Under the pieces are notes generated by a model that did no database searches, was not told the DNA's origin, and saw nothing but the letters and a program-made list of their open reading frames with translations. From CAVVPY01 sp963750295 (GTDB taxonomy: Bacteria > Actinomycetota > Actinomycetes > Mycobacteriales > Jatrophihabitantaceae): a stretch of 64,000 nucleotides of DNA. Numbering within the stretch: the stretch's first letter is position 1; each line of letters begins with the position of its first letter. The DNA lies in the NCBI GenBank assembly GCA_963750295.1, contig CAVVPY010000001.1, positions 620,001 to 684,000 on the forward strand, in the 5' to 3' direction. The position numbers and the translations under genes are program-made. Positions 8,518 to 16,567 of this stretch are shown here, piece after piece.

Positions 8518-9378
8518 GTGCGCCTGTCGCTCACACTCACAAAGGTCGCTGCGGTGGCGACGGGGGTGCTCCTGCTCGGGGCGGCGGCGGGGGCGGCGAC
8601 CGCTGCCGATGCAGCCACGCCGGCGTGGGCACCCGCGAGCTCCGCGACGATCCACCCCGGCACCCAGATGTTCACCGACGGCGCCCAGTGCACCGCCAAC
8701 TTCGTCTACGTCGATGCCTCGGCCACCTATGTCGGGTACGCCGCGCACTGCGCGGGCACGGGTGGATCGACCGACACCGACGGGTGCCAGACCGGGTCGC
8801 TGCCGCTGGGAACCCCGGTCACGTTCAACGAAGGAGCAAGCGCCACGAGCGAGGGCACCCAGGTCGGGACCGGGACGCTCGCCTACTCCTCATGGCTGGC
8901 GATGCAGAACGCGGGCGAGACCGACGCCAACACCTGCGCTTACAACGACCTCGCGCTGGTCAAGGTGGATGCCCCCTACGTCGCGGACGTGAACCCATCC
9001 ATGCCTTTCTGGGGCGGCCCGACCACGCTGGCGACCGACGGCACCACCGCCGGCGACACGGTGTACAGCTACGGCAACTCGCTGCTGCGCGGCGGGCAGG
9101 AGGAGCTCTCACCGAAGAAGGGCACCAGCCTCGGCGACGACGCGGACGGATGGACGCACGAGGTCTACACCGCCTCGCCCGGCATCCCGGGCGACTCCGG
9201 TTCGGGCTTCCTGGACGAGCAGGGCAACGCACTCGGCGTGCTGTCGACCGTGCAGCTCGCCCCCGTCGCCGGCTCGAACGGCGTCGGTGACCTGCCCAAG
9301 GAACTGGCCTACGCCAACAGCCACGGCATGGCCGTGGCGGTCGTAGCCGGCACCGAGGCCTTTGCCCCGCCGGTCTGA
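8518..9378 (+). CDS. Secreted trypsin-like serine protease
   Basis: A 286-residue exported protein. Residues 1-33 form a signal peptide (basic start, LTKVAAVATGVLLLGAAAGA core, A-x-A site). The mature part has the S1 triad in order: His in YAAHCAGTGG near 79, Asp in CAYNDLALVKV near 145, Ser in GIPGDSGSGFL near 226. Cysteine pairs are placed as in chymotrypsin folds. Start is GTG with a good ribosome site. It is followed by a strong hairpin, so it is probably monocistronic. Substrate is unknown; an extracellular digestive or envelope role is likely. Confidence 0.85.
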   Translation: MRLSLTLTKVAAVATGVLLLGAAAGAATAADAATPAWAPASSATIHPGTQMFTDGAQCTANFVYVDASATYVGYAAHCAGTGGSTDTDGCQTGSLPLGTPVTFNEGASATSEGTQVGTGTLAYSSWLAMQNAGETDANTCAYNDLALVKVDAPYVADVNPSMPFWGGPTTLATDGTTAGDTVYSYGNSLLRGGQEELSPKKGTSLGDDADGWTHEVYTASPGIPGDSGSGFLDEQGNALGVLSTVQLAPVAGSNGVGDLPKELAYANSHGMAVAVVAGTEAFAPPV

Positions 9379-9396
9379 CCGGACCCGTGGGCCGCG

Positions 9397-9421
9397 AGCC
9401 GTGGACCTCGGGTCCACGGCT
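9397..9421 (+). terminator. Hairpin terminator after the protease gene
   Basis: AGCCGTGGACC (9397-9407) and GGTCCACGGCT (9411-9421) form a perfect 11-bp stem with a 3-nt loop, 19 bp after the protease stop. There is no U-tract, as is common for actinobacterial terminators. Confidence 0.7.
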
Positions 9422-9457
9422 GAGTCCGTCGTGATGTGGGCGTGGTGGCTCGGTCGT

Positions 9458-9463
9458 TACGCT
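9458..9463 (+). promoter_or_regulatory. -10 element (TACGCT) for a leaderless transcript
   Basis: TACGCT is separated by 6 nt from the GTG at 9470, the geometry of leaderless actinobacterial genes. It argues for 9470 as the start of the transpeptidase. Confidence 0.55.
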
Positions 9464-9469
9464 GGTTCG

Positions 9470-10072
9470 GTGCGCGTGTTCATAGCTGCGGCCCTCGCTG
9501 CTGTCGTTGCCGTGCTGGCCGCCTGCACGTCGGCCGTCAACGGCACCGACAGCAGCGTGCCGCCGTCGCCGTCGGTGCGGGTGCCGCCGGCGTCTGCCCT
9601 CGCGACTGTGCCGGACAACCCGGCGGCGCAGCCGCAGCGGGTGAGCTCGGCGCCGGTGGCGCGGAAGCCGGTCAACCACTGCGCCACGAACACGGCCGAT
9701 CAACTGGTCCTGGTCAGCGTGCGCGCTCAGCGCATGTGGCTGTGCCATCGCCGCACCACCGTGCGCGCCAACCCGATCACGACGGGCATGCTCGGGCAGT
9801 ACACCGAGACGCCCACCGGCCACTACCGCATCGAGGGGCGCACCCGGCACACCGTCCTGACGCTGAACACGGGCGCGCAGTACTCGGTGCAGTACTGGAT
9901 CCCGTTCGACGCCCCGCTGTTCGGGTTTCATGACTCGTCGTGGCAGGACTTCCCCTACGGCAGCCCGACGTACAAGACCCAGGGGTCGCACGGCTGCATC
10001 CACATGCCGCTGAAGGCGATCGCGTTCCTCTACCGCTGGGCGGACATCGGCGCCGAGGTCCGGATCGCCTGA
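9470..10072 (+). CDS. L,D-transpeptidase (YkuD) lipoprotein
   Basis: Likely forms 3-3 cross-links in, or otherwise remodels, peptidoglycan. From the GTG at 9470 the protein is 200 residues with a lipoprotein signal ending LAAC (lipobox Cys at about residue 18), a Pro/Ser-rich spacer, and a YkuD domain at about 70-200 that ends with the catalytic SHGCIHMP motif. The GTP-like pattern TPTGHYRI and the DAPLFGFHDSSW stretch also fit the family. An in-frame ATG at 9434 would place extra residues before the signal; the leaderless -10 favours 9470. It should be anchored outside the cytoplasmic membrane after Lgt and LspA processing. Confidence 0.88.
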   Translation: MRVFIAAALAAVVAVLAACTSAVNGTDSSVPPSPSVRVPPASALATVPDNPAAQPQRVSSAPVARKPVNHCATNTADQLVLVSVRAQRMWLCHRRTTVRANPITTGMLGQYTETPTGHYRIEGRTRHTVLTLNTGAQYSVQYWIPFDAPLFGFHDSSWQDFPYGSPTYKTQGSHGCIHMPLKAIAFLYRWADIGAEVRIA

Positions 10073-10192
10073 CCGCGGCCGGGTGACCTCCACCTGAGGT
10101 CGAGAGACACGCGCGGCCCGACACGCCGACGGACGTCGGTGGCCGATGAGAGGATCGGCCATCCACGCATCGACGGCAGGAGCCAAGTAGCA

Positions 10193-13100
10193 GTGACAGC
10201 GGGCGACACCGACACCTTCGTGCACCTCCATGTGCACACCGAGTACTCGATGCTCGACGGTGCCGCCCGGCTGACCGAACTGTTCGCCGAGACCGCCCGG
10301 ATGGGCATGCCGGCGTTGGCGATGACCGACCACGGCAACGTCTTCGGTGCCTACGACTTCTACCGCAAGGCCAGCGCGGTCGGCGTGAAACCGATCATCG
10401 GCATGGAGGCCTACCTCACCCCCAACACGTCCCGCTACGAACGCACCCGGGTGCGGTGGGCCGCCGGTGGCGAGGACGACGTGTCCGGCGGCGGTGCGTT
10501 CACCCACATGACCCTGCTGGCCGAGAACACGACCGGCATGCACAACCTGTTCCGGCTGGCCTCGCGCAGCAGCCTCGAGGGGTTCTTCTACAAGCCGCGG
10601 GCTGATCGCGAATTGCTCGCCGAGTACGCCCACGGACTTATCGGGACGACCGGCTGCCCGTCCGGTGAGATCCAGACTTGGCTGCGCATCGGCGACTATC
10701 CCAGCGCCCGGGCGAGCGCCGCCGAGTTCCGCGACATCTTCGGCCCGGGCAACTTCTTCCTTGAGTTGATGGACCACGGCCTCGATATCGAGAAGCGGGT
10801 CCGTGACGGTCTGCTGCAGTTGGCGCGCGATCTGGCCCTGCCGATCATCGCCACCAACGACCTGCACTACACCCACGCCGAGGATGCCGACGCGCACGAG
10901 GTGCTGCTGTGCGTGCAGTCCGGCAAGACGATGGCCGACCCCAAGCGGTTCAAGCTCGACGGGCACGACTTCTATCTCAAGAGCCCGGCCGAGATGCGCA
11001 GCCTGTGGGCCGACAAGCACGACCTGCGTGAGGCGTGCGACAACACGCTGCTGATCGCGGAGCGGTGCGAGGTCGACTTCACCGAGGGCAACGGCACCTA
11101 CATGCCCCGGTTCCCGGTGCCCGCCGGCGAGGACGAGCGCAGTTGGTTCGCCAAGGAGGTCGAGGCGGGCCTCGCGCGGCGCTTCCCCGCCGGCATCCCC
11201 GACGACATCCGCCGCCAGGCCGAGTACGAGGTCGGCGTCATCAACCAGATGAACTTCCCCGGCTACTTCCTGGTGGTCGCCGACTTCATCAACTGGGCCA
11301 AGGACAACGGGATCCGCGTCGGACCCGGACGCGGATCGGGTGCCGGCTCGGTCGTCGCGTACGCCATGCGCATCACCGATCTCAACCCGCTCGAGCACGG
11401 GCTGATCTTCGAGCGGTTCCTCAACCCTGACCGCGTTTCGATGCCTGACTTCGACGTCGACTTCGACGAGCGGCGGCGCGGCGAGGTGATTCGCTACGTC
11501 ACCGAGAAGTACGGCGACGACCGGGTGGCACAGATCGTCACCTACGGCACCATCAAGGCCAAGCAGGCGGTCAAGGACGCCTCGCGGGTGCTCGGCTACC
11601 CGTTCTCGATGGGTGACCGGATCACCAAGGTCATGCCCCCGGCGGTGATGGGCAAGGACGTCCCGCTCGCCAAGATCTTCGACGCGACCCACGATCGCTA
11701 CAAGGAGGGTGGGGAGTTCCGCGCGCTGTGCGAGGCCGACCCGGAGGTCGCGAAGGTCGTCGAGACGGCGAAGGGCCTCGAGGGCCTCAAGCGGCAGTGG
11801 GGCGTGCACGCGGCAGGCGTCATCATGTCCTCGGACCCGCTGCTCGACCTCATCCCGATCATGAAGCGCGAGCTGGACGGCGCCGTGATCACGCAGTTCG
11901 ACTACCCGACCTGCGAAGCGCTGGGCCTGATCAAGATGGACTTCCTCGGCCTGCGCAACCTCACCGTCCTCGACGACGCGCTGAAGAACATCCACAGCAA
12001 CCGCGACGAGGTCGTCGTGCTGGAAGATCTGGAGCTGACCGACCCCAGGACGTTCGAGCTGCTGGCCCGCGGCGACACGCTCGGCGTCTTCCAGCTCGAC
12101 GGCGGTCCGATGCGCGCGCTGCTGCGCTCGATGCGCCCCGACACCTTCGAGGACATCTCAGCCGTCGGCGCGCTCTACCGTCCCGGCCCGATGGGGATGA
12201 ACTCGCACAACGAGTACGCCGACCGCAAGAACGGCCGCAAGCCGGTCGAACCGCTGCACCCCGAACTGGCCGAGCCGCTCAACGAGATCCTCGGCGAGAC
12301 CTATGGCCTGATCGTGTACCAGGAGCAGGTCATGGCGGTCGCCCAGAAGGTCGCCGGGTACTCGCTGGGCGCTGCGGACCTGCTGCGCCGCGCGATGGGC
12401 AAGAAGAAGAAGGCCGAACTCGACGCGCAGTACGCGCAGTTCGAGCAGGGCATGCAGGAGCGCGGGTTCTCGGCAGGGGCGATCAAGAAGCTCTGGGACA
12501 CGCTGCTGCCCTTCTCCGACTACGCGTTCAACAAGGCGCACTCGGCCGCATACGGAGTCATCTCGTACTGGACCGCCTACCTCAAAGCGAATTTCCCGGC
12601 CGAGTACATGGCCGCGCTGCTCACGTCGGTGAAGGACGACAAGGACAAGATGGCGGTCTACCTGGCCGAGTGCCGCCGGATGGGCATTCGGGTGCTGCCG
12701 CCGTGCGTGAACTCCTCGGCCGCCGACTTCACCCCGGTCGGCACCGACATCCGGTTCGGGCTCACCGCGATCCGCAACGTCGGCGCGAACGTCGTGACCT
12801 CGATCGTGGCCACCCGCCTGGCCAAGGGTGAGTTCACCGATTTCGCGGACTTCTTGCGCAAGGTCGAGGCCGTCGTCTGCAACAAGCGCACGATCGAGGC
12901 GCTGATCAAGGGCGGCGCCTTCGATTCCATGAGCCACGCACGGCGCGGGCTGCTGAACGTGTACGAGCCTGCGGTCGACGCCGTGCTGGACACCAAGCGC
13001 GCCGAGGCCATCGGCCAGTTCGACCTGTTCGGGTCGCTCGGCGACGACGACGCCGTGGTGGACGTGTTCGCCGTCCAGGTTCCCGAGGGCGAGTGGGACA

Positions 13101-13729
13101 AGAAGGTGCTGCTGCAGTTCGAGCGCGAGATGCTCGGGCTCTACGTCAGCGACCATCCCCTGTTCGGCCTCGAGCACGTGCTCGCCGGCGCGGCCGACGA
13201 CTCGATCGCCAGTGCCGTCGCCGAGGGATCGGACGAATCCAGGTCGGTGACGCTGGCCGGGATCCTGTCGTCGGTGAACCGCCGGGTGACCAAGGCGGGC
13301 GCACCGTGGGCCCAAGCGGTGCTGGAGGACCTCGAGGGCTCGATCGAAGTCATGTTCTTCCCGCAGACCTACTCCCAGGTCGCGCTCACGATCACCGAGG
13401 ACGCGGTCGTCGCGATCAGGGGGCGCACCGACGTCCGCGAGGACACCGTCAAACTCATCGCCTCGGACATCACCGTGCTCGACACCACGCAAGGCCCGCG
13501 CGGCCCGGTGGTGGTGACCATGCCGCCGGCTCGATGCACGCCGCCGCTGGTGGATCGGCTCAAGGACGTCCTGGCGACCCACCCCGGCACCACCGAGGTG
13601 CACCTGCGCCTGGCCAGCGGCGACCGCGAGCACGTGCTGCGACTGGGGGACGCGTTCCGCGTCCGCGCGTCGGCGGCGCTGATGGGCGATCTCAAAGCGC
13701 TGCTCGGCCCATCGGCCGTTTCGGCCTGA
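10193..13729 (+). CDS. dnaE: DNA polymerase III alpha subunit
   Basis: The replicative polymerase catalytic subunit. 1178 residues from the GTG at 10193, which has CAGGAG upstream and gives the usual actinobacterial N-terminus; the frame is open to a GTG at 10139 without conservation. The PHP domain begins at once (FVHLHVHTEYSMLDG, then TDHGNVFG). The polymerase core has GPGRGSGAGSVVAYA and PDFDVDFDERRRGEVI with the catalytic Asp residues, followed by fingers (GVHAAGVIMS), a helix-hairpin-helix and an OB-fold (SVTLAGILSSVNRRVTKAG). Length and order match DnaE1 rather than the damage-inducible DnaE2. No defects seen. Confidence 0.96.
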   Translation: MTAGDTDTFVHLHVHTEYSMLDGAARLTELFAETARMGMPALAMTDHGNVFGAYDFYRKASAVGVKPIIGMEAYLTPNTSRYERTRVRWAAGGEDDVSGGGAFTHMTLLAENTTGMHNLFRLASRSSLEGFFYKPRADRELLAEYAHGLIGTTGCPSGEIQTWLRIGDYPSARASAAEFRDIFGPGNFFLELMDHGLDIEKRVRDGLLQLARDLALPIIATNDLHYTHAEDADAHEVLLCVQSGKTMADPKRFKLDGHDFYLKSPAEMRSLWADKHDLREACDNTLLIAERCEVDFTEGNGTYMPRFPVPAGEDERSWFAKEVEAGLARRFPAGIPDDIRRQAEYEVGVINQMNFPGYFLVVADFINWAKDNGIRVGPGRGSGAGSVVAYAMRITDLNPLEHGLIFERFLNPDRVSMPDFDVDFDERRRGEVIRYVTEKYGDDRVAQIVTYGTIKAKQAVKDASRVLGYPFSMGDRITKVMPPAVMGKDVPLAKIFDATHDRYKEGGEFRALCEADPEVAKVVETAKGLEGLKRQWGVHAAGVIMSSDPLLDLIPIMKRELDGAVITQFDYPTCEALGLIKMDFLGLRNLTVLDDALKNIHSNRDEVVVLEDLELTDPRTFELLARGDTLGVFQLDGGPMRALLRSMRPDTFEDISAVGALYRPGPMGMNSHNEYADRKNGRKPVEPLHPELAEPLNEILGETYGLIVYQEQVMAVAQKVAGYSLGAADLLRRAMGKKKKAELDAQYAQFEQGMQERGFSAGAIKKLWDTLLPFSDYAFNKAHSAAYGVISYWTAYLKANFPAEYMAALLTSVKDDKDKMAVYLAECRRMGIRVLPPCVNSSAADFTPVGTDIRFGLTAIRNVGANVVTSIVATRLAKGEFTDFADFLRKVEAVVCNKRTIEALIKGGAFDSMSHARRGLLNVYEPAVDAVLDTKRAEAIGQFDLFGSLGDDDAVVDVFAVQVPEGEWDKKVLLQFEREMLGLYVSDHPLFGLEHVLAGAADDSIASAVAEGSDESRSVTLAGILSSVNRRVTKAGAPWAQAVLEDLEGSIEVMFFPQTYSQVALTITEDAVVAIRGRTDVREDTVKLIASDITVLDTTQGPRGPVVVTMPPARCTPPLVDRLKDVLATHPGTTEVHLRLASGDREHVLRLGDAFRVRASAALMGDLKALLGPSAVSA

Positions 13730-13765
13730 CCGAGGCGCTCCGGCCGGCCCGGTACCGTCCATGGG

Positions 13766-14353
13766 GTGAGCTCCGGATTGCCCGCCGTGCCCGAACCCGA
13801 GCACGGGTTCGAGTACGCCCAGGAGGGGGTGGACGTCGGCGAGTTCGCGCAGGGCTCGCCGCTGAGCCAGTGGGCGCTGGCCCGCTACCTCGTCGGCCGC
13901 GCGATCGCTGAATCGATCGGCTGGTCGATGCTGATCGTCGGTGTCGTCCTGCTGGGGCTGAGCGCCCTCGCCTGGTGGGGGCTGGACTCGACGCTGCTCG
14001 GCGTGCTGGTTCTCGTCCTCGCCGTCGGCGTCCTCGTGCTGCGCGCCCTCGTCCTCGCCGTCGTGCGACGGCTGACCGGGTTCGGCACCTACGCGCCGAT
14101 CGAGGACCGGATGCGAGCGCTGGTGGACGACACCAGCGCGGACGTGTTGCGCGAACTGCGTCGGGTCGGGTTGCCCGGCCGGATCTGGACCTTGCCCCTG
14201 CTCGCGATCCGGTTGCTACGTCGCTCGCGCCGCGAGGACACCCAGCGCAGGTTGCGCCAGTTCGAGGTCGAGCGCGCCGTCCCGCGTGCCCGACTTGACG
14301 AGTTGCACCTGTTGCTGCGCGCCGCAGTCGGCCAGGCCGAGCCACCGCGGTGA
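13766..14353 (+). CDS. Membrane protein of unknown function, two TM segments
   Basis: A 195-residue protein not assigned to a named family. Residues 1-45 are polar. Two hydrophobic segments (about 53-72, SMLIVGVVLLGLSALAWWGL, and about 75-95) make a tight transmembrane hairpin, followed by a basic cytoplasmic region (RLLRRSRREDTQRRLRQFEVERAV) that looks helical. TACCGT lies 7 nt before the GTG start, a leaderless signature. The stop overlaps the start of the next membrane protein (GTGA), so the two should be translated together. It follows dnaE. Confidence 0.7.
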   Translation: MSSGLPAVPEPEHGFEYAQEGVDVGEFAQGSPLSQWALARYLVGRAIAESIGWSMLIVGVVLLGLSALAWWGLDSTLLGVLVLVLAVGVLVLRALVLAVVRRLTGFGTYAPIEDRMRALVDDTSADVLRELRRVGLPGRIWTLPLLAIRLLRRSRREDTQRRLRQFEVERAVPRARLDELHLLLRAAVGQAEPPR

Positions 14354-15102
14354 CCGAGCCGACGCCGGGCAACCGGCCCGCCGAGCAGTCGCCGGCCGTC
14401 GATGACGCCACGTCGGCGCTGCGCACCGACACCGCCACCACGCCGCCGCTGCTCGCCGACTCCGCTGCCAGATCGGCGCTGCGCACCGATCTGCACCGCG
14501 GCATTCTGGTCGTGGCGGCGCTGACCTTGCTCGGCGTCGTCCTCGGACTGGTGTGGGCCTGGTGGAGCCCGGCCGTGCCCGCGGGAGAGAACGTGAAGGG
14601 CGGGCTGATCCGGGCCGAGAGCGAGGCGTTCGTCGCCGCCGACGGCCGCTTCGCTGTCATCTGCATCCTGGTCGGGACACTCGCCGGCGTCGGCGCGTGG
14701 TTCCTTCGGTCCGCACGCGGAACGGTGATGGCACTCGCACTCGCGGTCGGCGGTCTCGCCGGTGCCCTGCTTACGGCGCTGATCGGCTACCTGGTGGGTG
14801 GGGGCACCACGGACGCACCGCGCGATCAGGTGATCCCCCACCTGACCCTGGTGCTGCAGATGCGCGGGTTGGTCCTGCTCGAAGCCATCGCCGCCGTCCT
14901 CGTCTACAGCGTCATCGTCGCGTTTGCCGCACGTGACGATCTCGGCCGTCCGGACGACCTGGCGGCGCTGCCCGTGGACAACCCGATGGAGCCACCCTCA
15001 GTTGGGACGGAGGGTGGCGTTCAATACGCCGGGCGCTACGGCGACGGACCTGGTCTGCCGCAACAGCACGACCTCCCGCCGCAGCAACCGGACGAGGCGT
15101 AG
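14350..15102 (+). CDS. DUF2567-like integral membrane protein
   Basis: A 250-residue protein with a disordered N-terminus (1-50) and four hydrophobic segments (about 57-77, 98-117, 123-143, 170-195). The loop after the first segment, with WAWWSPAVPAGENVKGG and AFVAADGRFAV, resembles the DUF2567 pattern of Actinobacteria. Function unknown. It is translationally coupled to the gene before it. Its last 35 codons overlap the LON-domain gene on the opposite strand (14998-15102), and this Gln/Pro-rich tail (LPQQHDLPPQQPDEA) may be dispensable. Confidence 0.65.
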   Translation: MTEPTPGNRPAEQSPAVDDATSALRTDTATTPPLLADSAARSALRTDLHRGILVVAALTLLGVVLGLVWAWWSPAVPAGENVKGGLIRAESEAFVAADGRFAVICILVGTLAGVGAWFLRSARGTVMALALAVGGLAGALLTALIGYLVGGGTTDAPRDQVIPHLTLVLQMRGLVLLEAIAAVLVYSVIVAFAARDDLGRPDDLAALPVDNPMEPPSVGTEGGVQYAGRYGDGPGLPQQHDLPPQQPDEA

Positions 15103-15672
15103 CAGCCGGGCCGTCGCGGTGGGCTCGGCCAGCAGCGACTGGCGGTCGTCCAGGGCGAGTGGTGCGTCGAGAGCGATCCGGTACGACAGCGCGACCGCGT
15201 CGACCGGGTATGCGTCGGCGTCAACCTCGGCGCCGGTGAGCCGGCTCAGCAGCCGCTGATACTCCCGGCCCAGCGCACGGGCGGCATCGGGCAGCGACTC
15301 GGGCAGGTCGCCGAGCACCTCGTCGAGGTAGTCGACCTCGGCTCGCGCGTACGGCGTTGCCTCGAGCAACGCGGTCACCCGGAACCGCCGGCTGCCGACA
15401 GCGAGCAGGGCAAAGCTGCCGCCGGCAAGCTCCTCGACCTCGATGATCTCGGCGACGGTGCCGACGTCGGCAAACTCGGTGTGGTGGTGGACGAAGGAGC
15501 TGTCGACCTCGAGCCCGGACGTCAGCGCGACCACGCCGAAGCGGCCGGGGCCGTCCGGCCCGGTCACGTCCGCGAGCAGGCGCCGGTACCGGGGTTCGAA
15601 GATGCGTAGCGGAAGTGGCGCGCCAGGCAGCAGAACAGTGCCGAGCGGGAACAGTGCCAGTTCCTCGCCCAT
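14998..15672 (-). CDS. LON-substrate-binding-domain protein (ATP-independent)
   Basis: A 224-residue stand-alone LON N-terminal (PUA-like) domain protein, without the ATPase or protease parts of Lon. The N-terminus LALFPLGTVLLPGAPLPLRIFEPRYRRLL is diagnostic, followed by RFGVVAL and a helical C-terminus. The role in bacteria is unclear; protein quality control is a guess from the domain. On its strand TACCGT (15684-15679) lies 6 nt before the ATG, indicating a leaderless transcript. Its 3' end runs antisense to the end of the DUF2567-like gene. Confidence 0.88.
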   Translation of the reverse strand: MGEELALFPLGTVLLPGAPLPLRIFEPRYRRLLADVTGPDGPGRFGVVALTSGLEVDSSFVHHHTEFADVGTVAEIIEVEELAGGSFALLAVGSRRFRVTALLEATPYARAEVDYLDEVLGDLPESLPDAARALGREYQRLLSRLTGAEVDADAYPVDAVALSYRIALDAPLALDDRQSLLAEPTATARLLRLVRLLRREVVLLRQTRSVAVAPGVLNATLRPN

Positions 15673-15709
15673 GCAGTCACGGTAGCCCCGCCTGGCGCGC
15701 CGCGTCGGG

Positions 15710-16468
15710 CTAGCCGAAGGTGACGATCCGGACGCCGATGCTCGAGACGCTCACCGACAGGCCGACACGTTGCAGGCCCGCGCCGTGACCGTCCCGGCCG
15801 ACACCACGCGGAACGGCCCGAACATGACGGCAGGTGGCAGCGCCACCGAACCGGTGAAGCTCATGATCACGGCCTGCCCGACCGCCGCGCCGCTCGACGC
15901 CGAAGTTCAGCGTCCCGCACGCATTCGCGCCGAGGCCGAAGCTGATGGCTCCGTTGACGTCCGCGCCGAGCAGGTCGGCCAGGGTGAGCGAGTTGTTGGC
16001 AACCTTGGCGCTGTCGACGCTGTTCGAGGCGAGGTCGACGTTCTGGATCGTGCCGTCGGCGATGTCGGTGCCGAGCAGCGAGTTGTTGACGATCTCCCCG
16101 CTGTCGATGGAGTTGTCGGCGATCTCGGTGGCGTTGACGCTGTCGGTCGCGAGGTCGTTGGCGGTGAGCGACTCGTTGGCGATGTCGGTTCCGGTGAGGG
16201 AGCCGTCGGCGACCTGGACGCTGCCGATCGTGCCGTCGGTCAGGTCCGCGCCGAGCAGGGTGCCGTCGGTGACCTTGTTCGAGCGCACCGAATTGTTGTG
16301 CAGTTTCGGGTAGGTGACTGCGGCGTCCTGGATCGAGGCCGTGTCGACCGAGTTGGCTGGCAGTGAGGTGACGGCGTAGGCCGTCCCGCCGAGCGCGAAG
16401 ACCAGTGCAACGGTGGCGACGACATCGGCGTAGCGGGGACGGCGGGGCAGCAAGCGCGAAACCTTCAT
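15710..16468 (-). CDS. Exported repeat protein; reading frame disturbed near its C-terminus
   Basis: The N-terminus (PRYADVVATVALVFALGGTAYA) is a signal or anchor segment. Residues 38-165 are short degenerate repeats of the type N-S-x-x-S-x-x-I-A-D-G-S/T, a beta-solenoid-like pattern common in actinobacterial surface proteins of unknown role. The annotated frame then turns into Arg/Gly-rich nonsense from about 15900 to 15760 and recovers as SVSSIGVRIVTFG before the stop. In another frame the same stretch reads SSGAAVGQAVIMSF and ends near ACNVSAC, which looks like the genuine C-terminal domain. Two compensating indels explain this. The start has GAGGGG upstream. Confidence 0.7.
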   Translation of the reverse strand: MKVSRLLPRRPRYADVVATVALVFALGGTAYAVTSLPANSVDTASIQDAAVTYPKLHNNSVRSNKVTDGTLLGADLTDGTIGSVQVADGSLTGTDIANESLTANDLATDSVNATEIADNSIDSGEIVNNSLLGTDIADGTIQNVDLASNSVDSAKVANNSLTLADLLGADVNGAISFGLGANACGTLNFGVERRGGRAGRDHELHRFGGAATCRHVRAVPRGVGRDGHGAGLQRVGLSVSVSSIGVRIVTFG

Positions 16469-16554
16469 GAGAGACCCCTCAGCGTTGGAGACGATCGGAG
16501 GACGCTACGCCGCGCTGAGGACCGCACGCGAGCAACGCGGGCGGTTGTGGCACG

Positions 16555-16560
16555 TAAACT
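16555..16560 (+). promoter_or_regulatory. -10 element (TAAACT) of the his operon
   Basis: TAAACT is 7 nt upstream of the GTG at 16568, the same spacing as at several other genes in the window. It implies a leaderless hisD message and decides the hisD start. No -35 is clear. Confidence 0.65.
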
Positions 16561-16567
16561 CGATGTC

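Noticed and set aside
8960..11995. Very long antisense frames opposite dnaE, ffh, pdxS and others
   Set aside because: Expected in GC-rich DNA where third-position G/C suppresses stops; composition is Arg/Gly/Ala-rich with no recognisable domain, and the sense strand holds clear genes.
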